Assembly (NCBI GenBank): GCA_027563935.2
Contig: CM050450.1
Span: forward strand, 6,555,957-6,619,956
Source of the DNA: Costus lasius
Taxonomy: Eukaryota > Streptophyta > Magnoliopsida > Zingiberales > Costaceae
DNA length: 64,000 nucleotides
Direction of reading: 5' to 3'
Under the pieces are notes generated by a model. That model saw only the letters and a program-made list of their open reading frames with translations, had not been told where the DNA came from and did not search any database. The first letter of the stretch is position 1. Every line of letters starts with the position of its first letter. This document shows positions 1 through 9,400 of this stretch, piece by piece. A program made the translations under genes and the position numbers.

Positions 1-1269
1 CCTCTCTCATTCAGACTTAAACTGAAAGTCTCACAGCAAATAGCATCTCATATTGTCTGCGGTTACTTCAAATATTTTTATAGTTTCCAAGTTAAACAAA
101 AAAAAGTAATAGAAGTAAATTTCAGGAAATTTATTCCTTGATGAAGACTCACATGTCCATTTGTTTACTTTCTGAAATAGTTCCAGTTCTGTTTGTGAAC
201 TGAAAGAAGAAACTTTACTTTTGGAAATATCTTTAGTTGGGTAGGTTTCCATCTTTCTAGCTGGTCCTGAATCATGCATGTCTTATCAATGATCAACAAA
301 TTCTAGTTTGAACTTTCTTCTTCAGTTGTATGATATTTGGAAGATGATATACAGAGTGCTATTATATTCAGAAAGCATTTCGAAACACTCAACCATACAA
401 AGGTTAAAATCAACAAACTTTCTCGCATCAACTACTTCAGTGAATCATTTAGAATTTCTCTCAATAGGTTTTGAGATAAACTTGTGTCTGGTTAAATGGA
501 GATTTAAAGCAGAATTTGCTATTCATGACTTGAAGTAGTAGGCTCTTCCATTGTAAGTAAAGTGCGTATTTAAGAGAACTGTGTTAGTGTTACTGAAAAG
601 GTATTTGGTTTCTGTGAGCATATTCTTTCCAGAAAGTTGCACGTTATATGAGTTGGGGTTCCGCAGGAACTTGAAATGAAAATACACATTAGTTCAGAAT
701 GTAAATTTATAGAGTTATTTGTTTAGGGATTTAGCTTACATCAGTAATATGTTCTTTGGTTCTTAAACCATGCTTGTCCGTCAGTATAATTAATTCGATG
801 TTAGCAATTTTTTTGCTACTTGGGGTACTTTGAGATGGCTATAAAATACGCGACTAATTCTGTATATTACATGCTGCAGAATGTCTGAAGTTGGCCCTCT
901 AGGCACGAGGCAATGCTCTTATCTATAATATATACTTCTCTTATGAATCTCTTGCCTTAAACATCTAAACTCATGTTGTGGCAATAGTTTTACTATTTCG
1001 GCAATGAGCTTGATTTTTTTACATATTTACTTCCCGTCAGGCTTAGTTATTTTCTCTTGCCCGGTTCCATTTACTAGAAGGAAATAGAAGAAATTTATTA
1101 AAGTATATGTATTTTTTATTACTTAATGAAACTCAGAAGAAGAACAAATTTATTAAGTATACTCTCATTCCTCTCTTTTTTTTTCTTTGGATAATATAGC
1201 ACCGATGATGTTAGATGCAATTTCTTCTGTCAATCTGACTACAAATTTTCTTCTCTTTTTTCTCTGAAG
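1..1269 (+). other. Last intron of PDIL5-2-like gene, copy A (partial)
   Basis: No coding sequence is seen here. The stretch matches the last intron of copy B (about 58987-60259) almost base for base and ends in a pyrimidine-rich tract and an AG acceptor at 1268-1269. The upstream exons of copy A must lie left of the window. Confidence 0.75.
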
Positions 1270-1581
1270 GTTGTAGGTTTTGACAACCTAACTGACGATG
1301 ATCATGGATCTCAGATTAGTCATTTTCTTGAAGGATATAGAGAGGGAAGAACGATGACAAAGAAACTAGCTTCTCCATCAGTTTTTGACTATATTAGTTC
1401 CTTTATTGGCATACGAACAGCGTACTTAATTGTCATTTTGGTTGCTATAGTAGTAGCTTTTATAATCTTAAGCATTCGATATGCCGACTCTCCTCAGGTT
1501 AGGCAGGAAGAGGCAGAAGATACAGGAGCTTCACATACCAAGAGCGGCGAAGACTATCAACCAGGGGATAAGGAAGACTAG
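1270..1581 (+). CDS. Protein disulfide isomerase-like PDIL5-2 type, last exon (copy A, intact)
   Basis: This is the C-terminal exon of a membrane-anchored protein disulfide isomerase of the plant PDIL5-2 group, which assists disulfide formation in the ER. The exon begins after an AG acceptor at 1268-1269 with residues VVGFDNLTDDD. It continues through the conserved FLEGYREGR block and a hydrophobic helix (IGIRTAYLIVILVAIVVAF) that fits the family's single C-terminal membrane anchor. It ends in an acidic tail, GEDYQPGDKED, close to the conserved end of plant PDIL5-2 proteins as I recall them. The frame is open to a TAG at 1579-1581. The thioredoxin domain with the CGHC site would lie upstream, outside the window; its paralog is visible at 55020. 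Unlike copy B, this exon has no frameshift or insertion. Identification is confident; whether the whole gene is intact cannot be judged. Confidence 0.85.
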   Translation, partial: VVGFDNLTDDDHGSQISHFLEGYREGRTMTKKLASPSVFDYISSFIGIRTAYLIVILVAIVVAFIILSIRYADSPQVRQEEAEDTGASHTKSGEDYQPGDKED

Positions 1582-2340
1582 GATCGGTTCAAGGAAAACT
1601 GTGACTATTTCTCACCATACACTGCAATTTTTTTTATTGTTTTTCCTCTTGCTTAGTGCCCTTTTGGTAGGTAATAATACTGTATTTATCTTAGATTTTC
1701 AGTGTAACAAATTCATGGCACATGTTGCTGCATCATTCATGCAACGTTTTAATCAGGTTTATTACTTAAACTTATATCGTTCACGAGTCTCTCTTATACA
1801 TCTGAATAAGATTAGTGGAGCCATTGCTCTCAGTGGCTTTCAGGTAGCCAGGCAGCTGGAGCTCTTGTTTAATGCAAGGATTTATTCTTGAAACAAAGTA
1901 GCTAACACGTTGCGTGCAGTATTCACTTCATTGACTAGAGAGATGTGCTGAAAGAATAAAATATCTGATAAAAATTTTATTAAATAAATTTAAAAATGAG
2001 TTTAAATTAATAAGGAAAAAAAATCTAGGAAACGCTCATGAGTGAATTTCAATCTTTAGAGGTTAAAATGATGTTTTTTTATTAGTTAATTTTTGGTTTT
2101 GATATTGTGAATCTTGATTTCGATAGAATCAAGTGAAAAAAAATATATGGAAATCATACTAATTTCGTAAATTTATACTGTGTTTCTTTGAGAAAAAACA
2201 GAAGGGAAATAATAAAAATATTTTGTTTCCTTATTTCAATTGTCAGAAAAGAAAGGATAAAAAAATATAAAAAAAATTATATATTTTTTTCTAAAATGTT
2301 CTTTTCAAATAAGGGAGAAAACTAGATGGGCTCTCTCTCC
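1582..2340. other. 3' flank of PDIL5-2 copy A
   Basis: No gene is recognised. The sequence is AT-rich and aligns with 61847-62480. Copy A keeps about 100 bp at 1750-1850 that copy B lacks. The open frame at 1481-1891 overlaps the PDI exon out of frame and has no recognisable content. Confidence 0.6.
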
Positions 2341-2631
2341 ACGCTCGTGATGCGGGAGGGTGGGTAGTTGTGAGAGGAAGGTGTTGTTCATTACACGATG
2401 ACACGATCGTGTAATGAATTATCGTATATTTATATACGATATTAGTCCATTATACGATAGTACATTACACGATCATCTTATAGGGGATTCACAGTATCAT
2501 GTAATATAAACATTACACGACATATTTATTACACGATATCTCATTACATGATATCCCTCTCACAAAACCCCTACCCTCCTATGTTCGTTCGTCGAAGGGA
2601 CTCTTCTGCGAATTTTTTTTCACGCTTGTGA
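2341..2631. mobile_element. MITE-like insertion, 271 bp
   Basis: The insert (2351-2621) is flanked by imperfect 10-bp direct repeats, ACGCTCGTGA at 2341-2350 and ACGCTTGTGA at 2622-2631. The paralogous site near 62500 has a single ACGCTCGTGA and no insert, so this is an empty-site-supported insertion. Internal inverted repeats lie at about 2354-2376 and 2555-2579 (GGAGGGT..GTGAGAGG type). The body repeats short palindromic motifs such as TTACACGAT. A 9-10 bp target duplication suggests a Mutator-like MITE, but the inverted repeats do not sit exactly at the ends. Confidence 0.7.
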
Positions 2632-3336
2632 CTTATCCGTGTCTTGTTTGCAGCTTCTCTCACTCATCTCTTCCAAGTTGCCTTCCTCTCTTCCACATCC
2701 CTCTCTCTCCCTTGCTCTCAGCTGCCTCTCAACTCCGTGTCGTCCGCCCCTCTCAAGTGCTTGCCCTCTCTTGCATAAGATATGATTTCTTTTTTGCTTG
2801 GTAGGATCTAGAGGTGGCCATGGGCCGTGCCCGGGCCCTGGCCCGCCTCGGCCCGAATTCTGGCGGGCCGTGCCAGGCACGGCCCGATTGTAACCGTGCC
2901 GTGCCGGGCACGACACAACTGAAAAATGCCTGGGCCCGGCACGGCCCGCGGCACGTTTAGGTGTGCCGGCCCAAGCACGGCTAAGCTTCTGGCCAGGCCC
3001 GGATCCGGCACGCGGGCCGAATCCGGCACGCGGGCTATGGTCGGCCCAGCGGGCCGTGCCAGGCACGGCCCGAATGTGGCCCACGGGCCGACTTTGGCCC
3101 GCTTCATTAAATTAAATAAAATAAGAAATTGAGAATTATGTATTTTGCATAATTTTTTTTTAAAAAAATATTTAATTATTATTTAATTAATTATTTTATT
3201 TTAAACATATATAATTTTAATTTTAATATATTTTATTAAATTAATATTAATTTATTTATTAACAATACTAACAACACATGACTAAAGTTAAAACCAACTC
3301 GATTAAATTTCATATTCATAAATTATACATTTAAGC

Positions 3337-3873
3337 TTATATCAATTGCCGACATAATGAGCATACACAATTGACCCGTAGCCAACTACGCAAGCAGCTA
3401 CTATGGAAGATATGCGAGCATTGTGTTAAGCATACTTGCGCTCCGTGCTCCATCTTCTCTATGCATATTGCGCACTCCATGTTTTCAGCTCTACCTCCTT
3501 CTTCAATAATAAAAAACTCAAGTAACTCTTGTGCTTGGTTTGTTTCGATATATTCCTCCGGCTCATCGTTGATATTATCACTATCCTCCTCACTATCACT
3601 TATTTCAAACTCATCAACCTCTATCTCAATCTCAACCCTAGAAGGAGAGGGAGAAGCCAAAAATTCTTGTCTTGCATGATCAGATAAGTGGATAAAGTGT
3701 TCTTCAAACCTGAATACATCAATTCGTATAAGTTGACTAACACGTTCGATAATACTTGAAATAGTGATTCTCCATTGATCAGCATTGAAGAAATTTAAGG
3801 TAGATGTAAGGAAGATTGAACGTTGAGAATTTGTCATAATGATAATTATCTTCACTCTTCTATTATCTGTCAT
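3337..3873 (-). CDS. RING-H2 finger protein carried by a hAT element (intact copy)
   Basis: The 178-residue single-exon frame reads on the minus strand inside the hAT element. Residues 1-75 are of unknown fold and residues 80-115 are strongly acidic. The C terminus is a RING-H2 domain with exact canonical spacing: C134-x2-C137-x14-C152-x-H154-x2-H157-x2-C160-x10-C171-x2-C174, and the usual W164 after the sixth ligand. RING-H2 domains bind E2 enzymes, so an E3 ubiquitin ligase role is the reasonable inference; the substrate is unknown. There is no membrane segment. The best supported start is the first ATG of the frame, conserved in the decayed copy at 7917. The frame and all eight zinc ligands are intact although the element has no transposase. 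The gene may be a captured host gene or a resident cargo of this hAT family. Confidence 0.8.
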   Translation of the reverse strand: MTDNRRVKIIIIMTNSQRSIFLTSTLNFFNADQWRITISSIIERVSQLIRIDVFRFEEHFIHLSDHARQEFLASPSPSRVEIEIEVDEFEISDSEEDSDNINDEPEEYIETNQAQELLEFFIIEEGGRAENMECAICIEKMEHGAQVCLTQCSHIFHSSCLRSWLRVNCVCSLCRQLI

Positions 3874-4354
3874 TTTTCTCTATGTCTCGTGCTCGTGCTT
3901 ACCACGTGATAATTATATTATAGAAGTAAATTAATTTAATACTTACTTGATCTTCTCCACGTCTAGTCACGTGGTGAGCACGGGGCATAGAAAAAAATGA
4001 CTAGTCTAGACCGAGAGAGCATTGAATTCTTGATGGCTAAAAAGAAGCTTAAGTTTGAGTTCAATTAAGAAACTAATTGTAACTCAAGACTTAGAAAAGA
4101 GATTAAGAGAGTATTAAGAGAGAATGAGAAATTATTCCAAAGATAGTTGGAAACTTGTGTGAAGAAATGAGAGGGTTGGGGAGTCAATTTATAGGGATGA
4201 ATTGGGTGTATAATTACATATTTATACCCTATTTTTAATTATTAAAAGGGACTAAAATGGTAATTTTATACCATAAAGACAATTATATCCCCAACTTTTA
4301 AAATTTTTATAACTGTTATGAGGGCATTTAGGTAAAAATGCATGTTCATGTCGT

Positions 4355-4440
4355 GCCGTGCCGTGCTCGGCCCGGGTCCGTGCCGTGCCTGGCCCGGGTC
4401 CGTGCCGTGCCTGGCCCGGGTCCGTGCCGTGCCTGGCCCG
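4355..4440. repeat. 22-bp GC-rich tandem repeat in hAT subterminal region
   Basis: About 3.5 copies of a 22-bp unit containing CCGTGCCGTGCC and TGGCCCGGGT repeat head to tail near the right end of the hAT element. Several shadow reading frames run across it and are not genes. Confidence 0.85.
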
Positions 4441-4564
4441 GCCCACGGGCCACGAACCCTCGGCCCAGCACGACCCGAGCCGGGCCACGGGCCGTGCCGT
4501 GCCCGGCTCGTGTCGTGCCGGGCCGCGGGCCGGCCCGGCCCGTTGGCCACCTCTAGTAGGATCT

Positions 4565-5513
4565 CTTTTTTTTTCAACTAGGGCTTTTGATTTCTTCTAT
4601 GCTTTCTCATTCCATCGAATAAAGCCTCTTCCAAAGCAGTCTCAATTCCTCTTAGCGTCATATCATCCCAATAGTAGAGTAAAAAGGGGCTTATAATTTC
4701 CTCAACATCCACTTTTACTCTACTCTCTTGGAGAAAGAAAAACTGCTAGGAATGAAAACTTCAAAGAAAGAAAAGAAAGAAGAAATATTAATTTCGAAGG
4801 TCGGGTGATTGACATTTTATTTTCCCCAACTTTTTATTCGATTCAAACAGATTAGTTTCGGAAGAAAAGTTATATATTTTTTCATCTACTTTTCTACTCA
4901 AATTTTTCCTTCCACCCAAGAAAATAATGGAAAACTTATTTTTCTTTCCTTTCCCTCTAGTTTTCCTCCCAAGGAAACAGAGTGTATGATGCTTAAGTTT
5001 GATCAAATAGTCATAATACAAATAGTGAAGAAATAACCCTTTATATTTCTTTCCTTCCCATGAAATAGAGGAAAGAAAATAAAATTATTTTTTAATCCTT
5101 TCATTTTTTCCTTCCCATCATATATGTTTTCCCTTTCACTTTTCCATCTCCTTAAAAAAAAAAAAAAGGTGTCAAGCTTTCCAAGTATAAAGAAGTAAAT
5201 ATCTTAGGTGGGTGCCTCCTCCACCTTGAAAATTCTATGAAAAAAAAAATTCTAAAGCCAATGAAATAAGTAGATTGAGTTCGGAAAAACAAAATACCAA
5301 CAATGTAACTCATTTATGATTTACATATATTTTATGTATCATATAACATAAAACTAAATAATACACATTTTACTTTAAAACGTATTTATACTTTAAATAT
5401 TTATTTCTATTTTTGTTTTTATATAGTATACATTTTCTATACTTCTTTTATACCTTCTAATAAGAAGTTATATCTTTTAATTAGTATAAAGCAAAAGTAT
5501 AAAAGTAGTTAGT

Positions 5514-5557
<44 letters not shown>

Positions 5558-6167
5558 AATAATAATAAGATATATTTTTAAAAAGTATTAAAACAAAAGT
5601 GATATAACATATCCTATCCTATGGATTTTAAAGAGATAGTAAGATGAGTATTATAAATCTCCAATACTTAAAATAAGAGAAAAAAATATATATATAATTG
5701 AAGAAAGGATAAAATATAGAAGATTTTTTTTTAAAAAAAATGTAATTAGTTATTCAAGTAAAAACATAAATATAGAAAATATAAAAAATGCATTTACTTA
5801 AATAAAATCTATCTTATAGACCTTAGACCTTACAATTTTTTTAAAAAAATGATAAAAATAATTTTAAAAAAGACAAAAAAGAAAGGGATGAAAGAATAAA
5901 AATATGAACAATAACACATAACCTTGTATTCTAAATTAATTCACGCATATATAAATATAAATATATAATTTATCAGAAATTATAACAAAACTTTTTATGC
6001 AAATATACAAAATATATATTAAATTAAATATATTTTTACTATAAATTAGAAGTATAGTATGTTACATACATTGTGTACTATATATAGAAGTATAACACTA
6101 TTGAAATTAAGGCAAACTTGCCAATTTATTTTGTGAAATGACTAAACACTACATTTTTTTTTGGGTA
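4565..6167. other. AT-rich intergenic sequence downstream of PDIL5-2 copy A
   Basis: No gene is recognised. The sequence aligns with about 62690-64000. Copy A has roughly 270 bp extra at about 4712-4986 that copy B lacks; I see no clean terminal repeats on it. Confidence 0.5.
5515..5568. repeat. (TAA)n microsatellite
   Basis: An imperfect TAA/TAATGA tract. The paralogous tract near 63306-63320 is much shorter, so the locus varies in length. Confidence 0.9.
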
Positions 6168-6818
6168 GGGGAGATTAGAGGTGTGGCCATGAGCCATGCT
6201 CGGGCCGGCCGGCCGGCCCGGGCCCACCTCGGCCCGGCTCCTGGAAGGCCATGCCTGGCACGACCCATTTCCAATCGTGTTGTGCCGGGCCCAGCATAGT
6301 GAAAAAAACTCTAGGCCGAGCACGGCCCGCGGCACGATTAGCCGTGCCGGCCCAGGCACGGCTCAAGCGTTCACTCGGCCTAGATCCGGCACGCGGGCTG
6401 AAATCGACCCGCGGGCTGGAGTCGGCACGCGGGTTTAATCCGGTCCAATGGGTCAAGATTCGGCACGTGGGCCGTGCCTGACCCAACCCGAATTTGGCCC
6501 ACAAGCCGACTTTGGCCCGCGGGCAAATTTAAAAATCAATTAAAATAAATTAAAAAATAAGTAAATTATTAATTAATTAAAATATATAAAATATAAAAAA
6601 AATAAGAAATTGAGCATCATGTATATTGCACAAATTTTTGAAAAATATTAAATTATTATTTAATTAATTATTTTATTTTATTTTAAAAATATATAATTTT
6701 AATTTTAATATATTTTATTAAATTAATATTTATTTATTTATTAACAACACTAACAACACATGACTAAAGTTAAAACCAACTCGATTAAATTTTATATTCA
6801 TAAATTATACATTTAAGC

Positions 6819-7917
6819 TTAAATCAATTGCCGACATAATAGGTATAAACAATTGACCAGTAGCCAGCGATGCAAGTAGCTACTATGGAAGATGTGCGAG
6901 CATTGTGTTAAGCATACTTGCTCTCTGTGCTTCATCTTCTTTATGCATATTGAGCAGTCCATGTTTTCAGCTCTACCTCCTTCTTCAACAATAAAAAACT
7001 TAAGGCCATGTTTACTTGGACGGAAAAGAGAAAGGGAAGGATGGATTATACCTTTTTTCATCGTTTACTTGGGTGGACGGAAAACTAACAGAGGAAAATG
7101 AGAAGGAAAAATCGGGCATTTTCCTTTGTTTCTCTATCCGCCCAAATCGGGCGGATTGCTCACTACTTGCTTCGCTGGAAACTTATAACATTTTAAGAAA
7201 ATTATGTGTTATTTTTTTATATTTTAATTTTATAATTTTTAATAGTACTAAATAATATTTAATAATTTTATAGTATTTAATAATATTTAGTAATTTTTAT
7301 AATTTTTAATAGTATTAAATAATATTTAGTAATTTTCATATTATATAATAGTATCGATAATAATTTTATAATATTAATAGTATTTATGTAATATGAGTAA
7401 AAAAATAAAAATTAAGGGTGTGTATATAAATCCATCAAATTATCCATCCTTTTAAGTAAACACAAGGAAAGAAAACTTATAACATATTCCATCCATCTAT
7501 TTTTCCTTTCCTTCCTTTCTTCGTTTCCTTTGCATAATCTATCCGTCCAAGTAAACATGGCCTTAGTGACTCTTGTGCTTGGTTTATTTCGATATATTGC
7601 TCCGGCTCATCGTTGATATTATCACTGTCCTCCTCATTATCATTTATTTCAAAGTCTTCAATATCTATCTCAATCTCAACCCAAGAAGGGGAGTGAGAAG
7701 CCAAAAATTCTTATCTTGTATGATTAGTTAAGTGGATAAAGTGTTCTTCGAACTTGAATACATTAATCCGTATGATTTGAGTAACACGTTTGATAATACT
7801 TAAAACAGTGATTCTCCATTGATCAGCATTGAAGAAATTTAAGGTAGACGTAAGAAAAATTGAACGTTGAGAATTTGGCAGAATGATAATTATCTTCACT
7901 CTTCTATTATCTGTCAT
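6819..7917 (-). pseudogene. RING-H2 pseudogene in hAT copy 2
   Basis: This is the decayed counterpart of the gene at 3337-3873. Reading from 7917 downward, the N-terminal 68 residues match, then a TAA replaces a glutamine codon at about 7708-7710. The frame continues as the acidic region and is interrupted by the MITE at 7003-7562. The RING part resumes at about 6999. It has lost two zinc ligands, C160 and C171 of copy 1, both changed to tyrosine by TGC-to-TAC changes. It cannot encode a working RING. Confidence 0.88.
7003..7562. mobile_element. Tourist-like (PIF/Harbinger) MITE nested in RING pseudogene
   Basis: Terminal inverted repeats GGCCATGTTTACTTGG and CCAAGTAAACATGGCC bound about 560 bp, with a TTA at each flank (7000-7002 and 7563-7565). 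The equivalent place in hAT copy 1 (around 3516-3525) is empty. The centre is AT-rich with no coding content. The 3-bp TTA target and terminal sequence fit Tourist-like MITEs. Confidence 0.88.
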
Positions 7918-8406
7918 TTTTCTCTATGCCTTGTGTTTACTTGCAAGACTGCAAACACAATTAACAAAGTAATTGAAACTCATGTAATTAAGAGGAATGT
8001 AATAAAAAAATAATTCAAACTAAAATTTTGTGTGTGAAAATATAAGGAACTATCTAGAATTTATAGAGATGAAATGAGTGTAAATTTAAAAATTTATCCT
8101 CTATTTTATATTATTAAAAAAAATAAAATAATAATTATATAGCTAAAAGACAATTATATCTATAAATTTAAATTTTTTAGATACTTTAAGGGGATATAAA
8201 TGTAAAATAACATAGGTAAAAATTTAAATTTTGGTACCAAATAATAAAAAAATATTAATTATGCGTGTCATGCCTGGCCCGGCCCGTGTGCCGTGCCGAG
8301 CACAGGTCCGTGCTATGCCTGGCCTGGTCCACTTGCGAGCCGGGCACAGCCCACGTGCCTGAACTCTTCGGCCGACACCAGCCCGTTGGCCACCTCTTGG
8401 GGAGAT

Positions 8407-8602
8407 ACTCACGTATTCCCACGTATGAAATTATAAGATTTATATGATGTTAATATTATACGATAATCTATAATTTATAGGATAATTATCATATAAATTA
8501 TGGGTTATAGCATAATATATATGCTTTAAGATTGATGCTCGACAGATGGGATACAAAAGTATCCTGCCCTAAAAATTTTTTCGCTAAACAAGAGCACATG
8601 TG
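8407..8602. other. Short intergenic stretch with left edge of B3/AKR duplication
   Basis: No gene. Similarity to about 23305-23361 begins near 8556, marking the left limit of the duplicated B3/AKR block. Confidence 0.5.
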
Positions 8603-9400
8603 TCACTTACTGTTATTCTCATTTGAGGGGCGTTGCCTCGTCTCCAGCAAGCGTTCAAGCGCCATTCTCAAGCTCAGCACCGAGTTCATCGACGACGACG
8701 ACGACACTTCCTCCGCCGCCTTGTCGTATTCTATAACGCCCATTGAAAACTCATTTCGCGGCGGGACCCGAAACACCAAAAGATCCACCAGCTGCCCCGG
8801 CCGGAACCCGTTATCCACCACGAGCCTCGTGTAACCCGGCCCGATAATGCGGTAGGCCCCGATGGATTCCACGAACCGGAGGGTGAGTTGGTACTCCCTT
8901 CCCGCCTTATCCAGAGTCCTCACCGCCAGCCCGTTCAGCTCCACCGTCTTCCTCTCCTCGTCGGCGGTCAGCATGCCCTTCAGCGACGGCTTGTTGAGGA
9001 GGTCGTTGGGCAGCAGGAGGCGGTTCTGCCCGCGGTCGATGTCGCTATTGGCGATCGTTTTCCGCAGACAGCATACGGGATTCCTGACCCCCATGTGCAG
9101 CAGCTTCGAGCGCAGGCCCTGGCACCGCGGCGTCGACAGGGGCTGATGGCATTGGGCGCTGGCGTCGACGCCGTAGTCGCAGGAGCAGCCGATCCAGGGC
9201 TTTGAGGTGGTTCCTTTGATGCTCCGCTTCGGCTCCTTCTTCTCCACCGCCGGTTCTTTGGCAGGGCCGGGAATGTCGATAGAGATGCCGGTCACCTGGC
9301 CGTTTAACTTCCAAACAATCCTGCTGATGGAATTCTTCTCGTCGGCGCCGTGGTGAGTCTTCAATCTATTCTGTGTTGAAAGCGCCGCCGTCTTCTCCAT
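8603..9400 (-). CDS. B3-domain-like DNA-binding protein, copy 1
   Basis: The 265-residue single-exon protein resembles the plant B3 (DUF313-type) group. Residues about 115-215 hold the B3-like block: RLLLPNDLLNK, then KTVELNGLAVRTLD, LTLRFV..YRIIGPGYTRLV, and DNGFRPGQLVDLLVFRVP. B3 domains bind DNA in the nucleus; the target here is unknown. Residues 71-111 contain a Cys/His-rich stretch (GCSCDYG..QCHQ..PRCQG..VCC) that could bind metal but matches no motif I can name. I place the start at 9400 (MEKTAALSTQ), not at the upstream ATG at 9541, because the paralog starts at the matching position. It is divergent from the AKR gene, about 1.2 kb apart. Copy 1 lacks a segment of about 23 residues near the C terminus that copy 2 has. 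Confidence 0.72.
   Translation of the reverse strand: MEKTAALSTQNRLKTHHGADEKNSISRIVWKLNGQVTGISIDIPGPAKEPAVEKKEPKRSIKGTTSKPWIGCSCDYGVDASAQCHQPLSTPRCQGLRSKLLHMGVRNPVCCLRKTIANSDIDRGQNRLLLPNDLLNKPSLKGMLTADEERKTVELNGLAVRTLDKAGREYQLTLRFVESIGAYRIIGPGYTRLVVDNGFRPGQLVDLLVFRVPPRNEFSMGVIEYDKAAEEVSSSSSMNSVLSLRMALERLLETRQRPSNENNSK

Larger units (their letters stand above)
2809..4555. mobile_element. Non-autonomous hAT transposon carrying a RING-H2 gene (copy 1)
   Basis: The element has perfect 12-bp terminal inverted repeats, TAGAGGTGGCCA and TGGCCACCTCTA. It is flanked by a perfect 8-bp target duplication, GTAGGATC (2801-2808 and 4556-4563), the hAT signature. The paralogous site near 62680 is empty. 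No transposase frame is present, so it must depend on a transposase in trans. About 300 bp at each end is GC-rich and packed with GTGCCGTGCC, GGCCCG and GGGCACG motifs, as expected of subterminal transposase-binding arrays. The AT-rich centre carries an intact RING-H2 frame on the minus strand (3337-3873). A related element lies at 6176-8398. Confidence 0.92.
1..6000. repeat. Segmental duplication, copy A (PDIL5-2 3' end and downstream flank)
   Basis: This stretch is paralogous to 58987-64000. The match covers the last intron and last exon of a PDIL5-2-like gene and then about 4 kb of downstream AT-rich sequence, and is highly similar between indels. Copy A carries a 271-bp insertion at 2351 and a hAT element at 2809 that copy B lacks. 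Copy B carries a solo LTR at 60534 that copy A lacks. Both ends of the duplicated unit lie outside what can be compared, because copy A begins at the window edge and copy B runs off the right edge. Similarity was judged by eye. Confidence 0.9.
6176..8398. mobile_element. Non-autonomous hAT transposon with decayed RING gene (copy 2)
   Basis: The ends TAGAGGTGTGGCCA and TGGCCACCTCTT are flanked by a perfect 8-bp target duplication, GGGGAGAT (6168-6175 and 8399-8406). The body matches the element at 2809-4555 in the same order: GC-rich subterminal arrays, AT-rich centre and a minus-strand RING frame. It is longer because a 560-bp MITE has inserted inside the RING gene. The decayed subterminal repeats and ends suggest greater age than copy 1, although the target duplication is still perfect. 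Confidence 0.9.

Noticed and set aside
2620..3132. GC-rich open frames on both strands at the left end of the RING-hAT element
   Set aside because: They read through repeated GGCCCG/GTGCC motifs in all frames and have no domain; the same happens at 4252-4696 and 6126-6504.
8862..9314. Frames antisense or out of frame to the B3 genes (also 23675-24127)
   Set aside because: Shadows of a GC-rich coding region; no domain content of their own.
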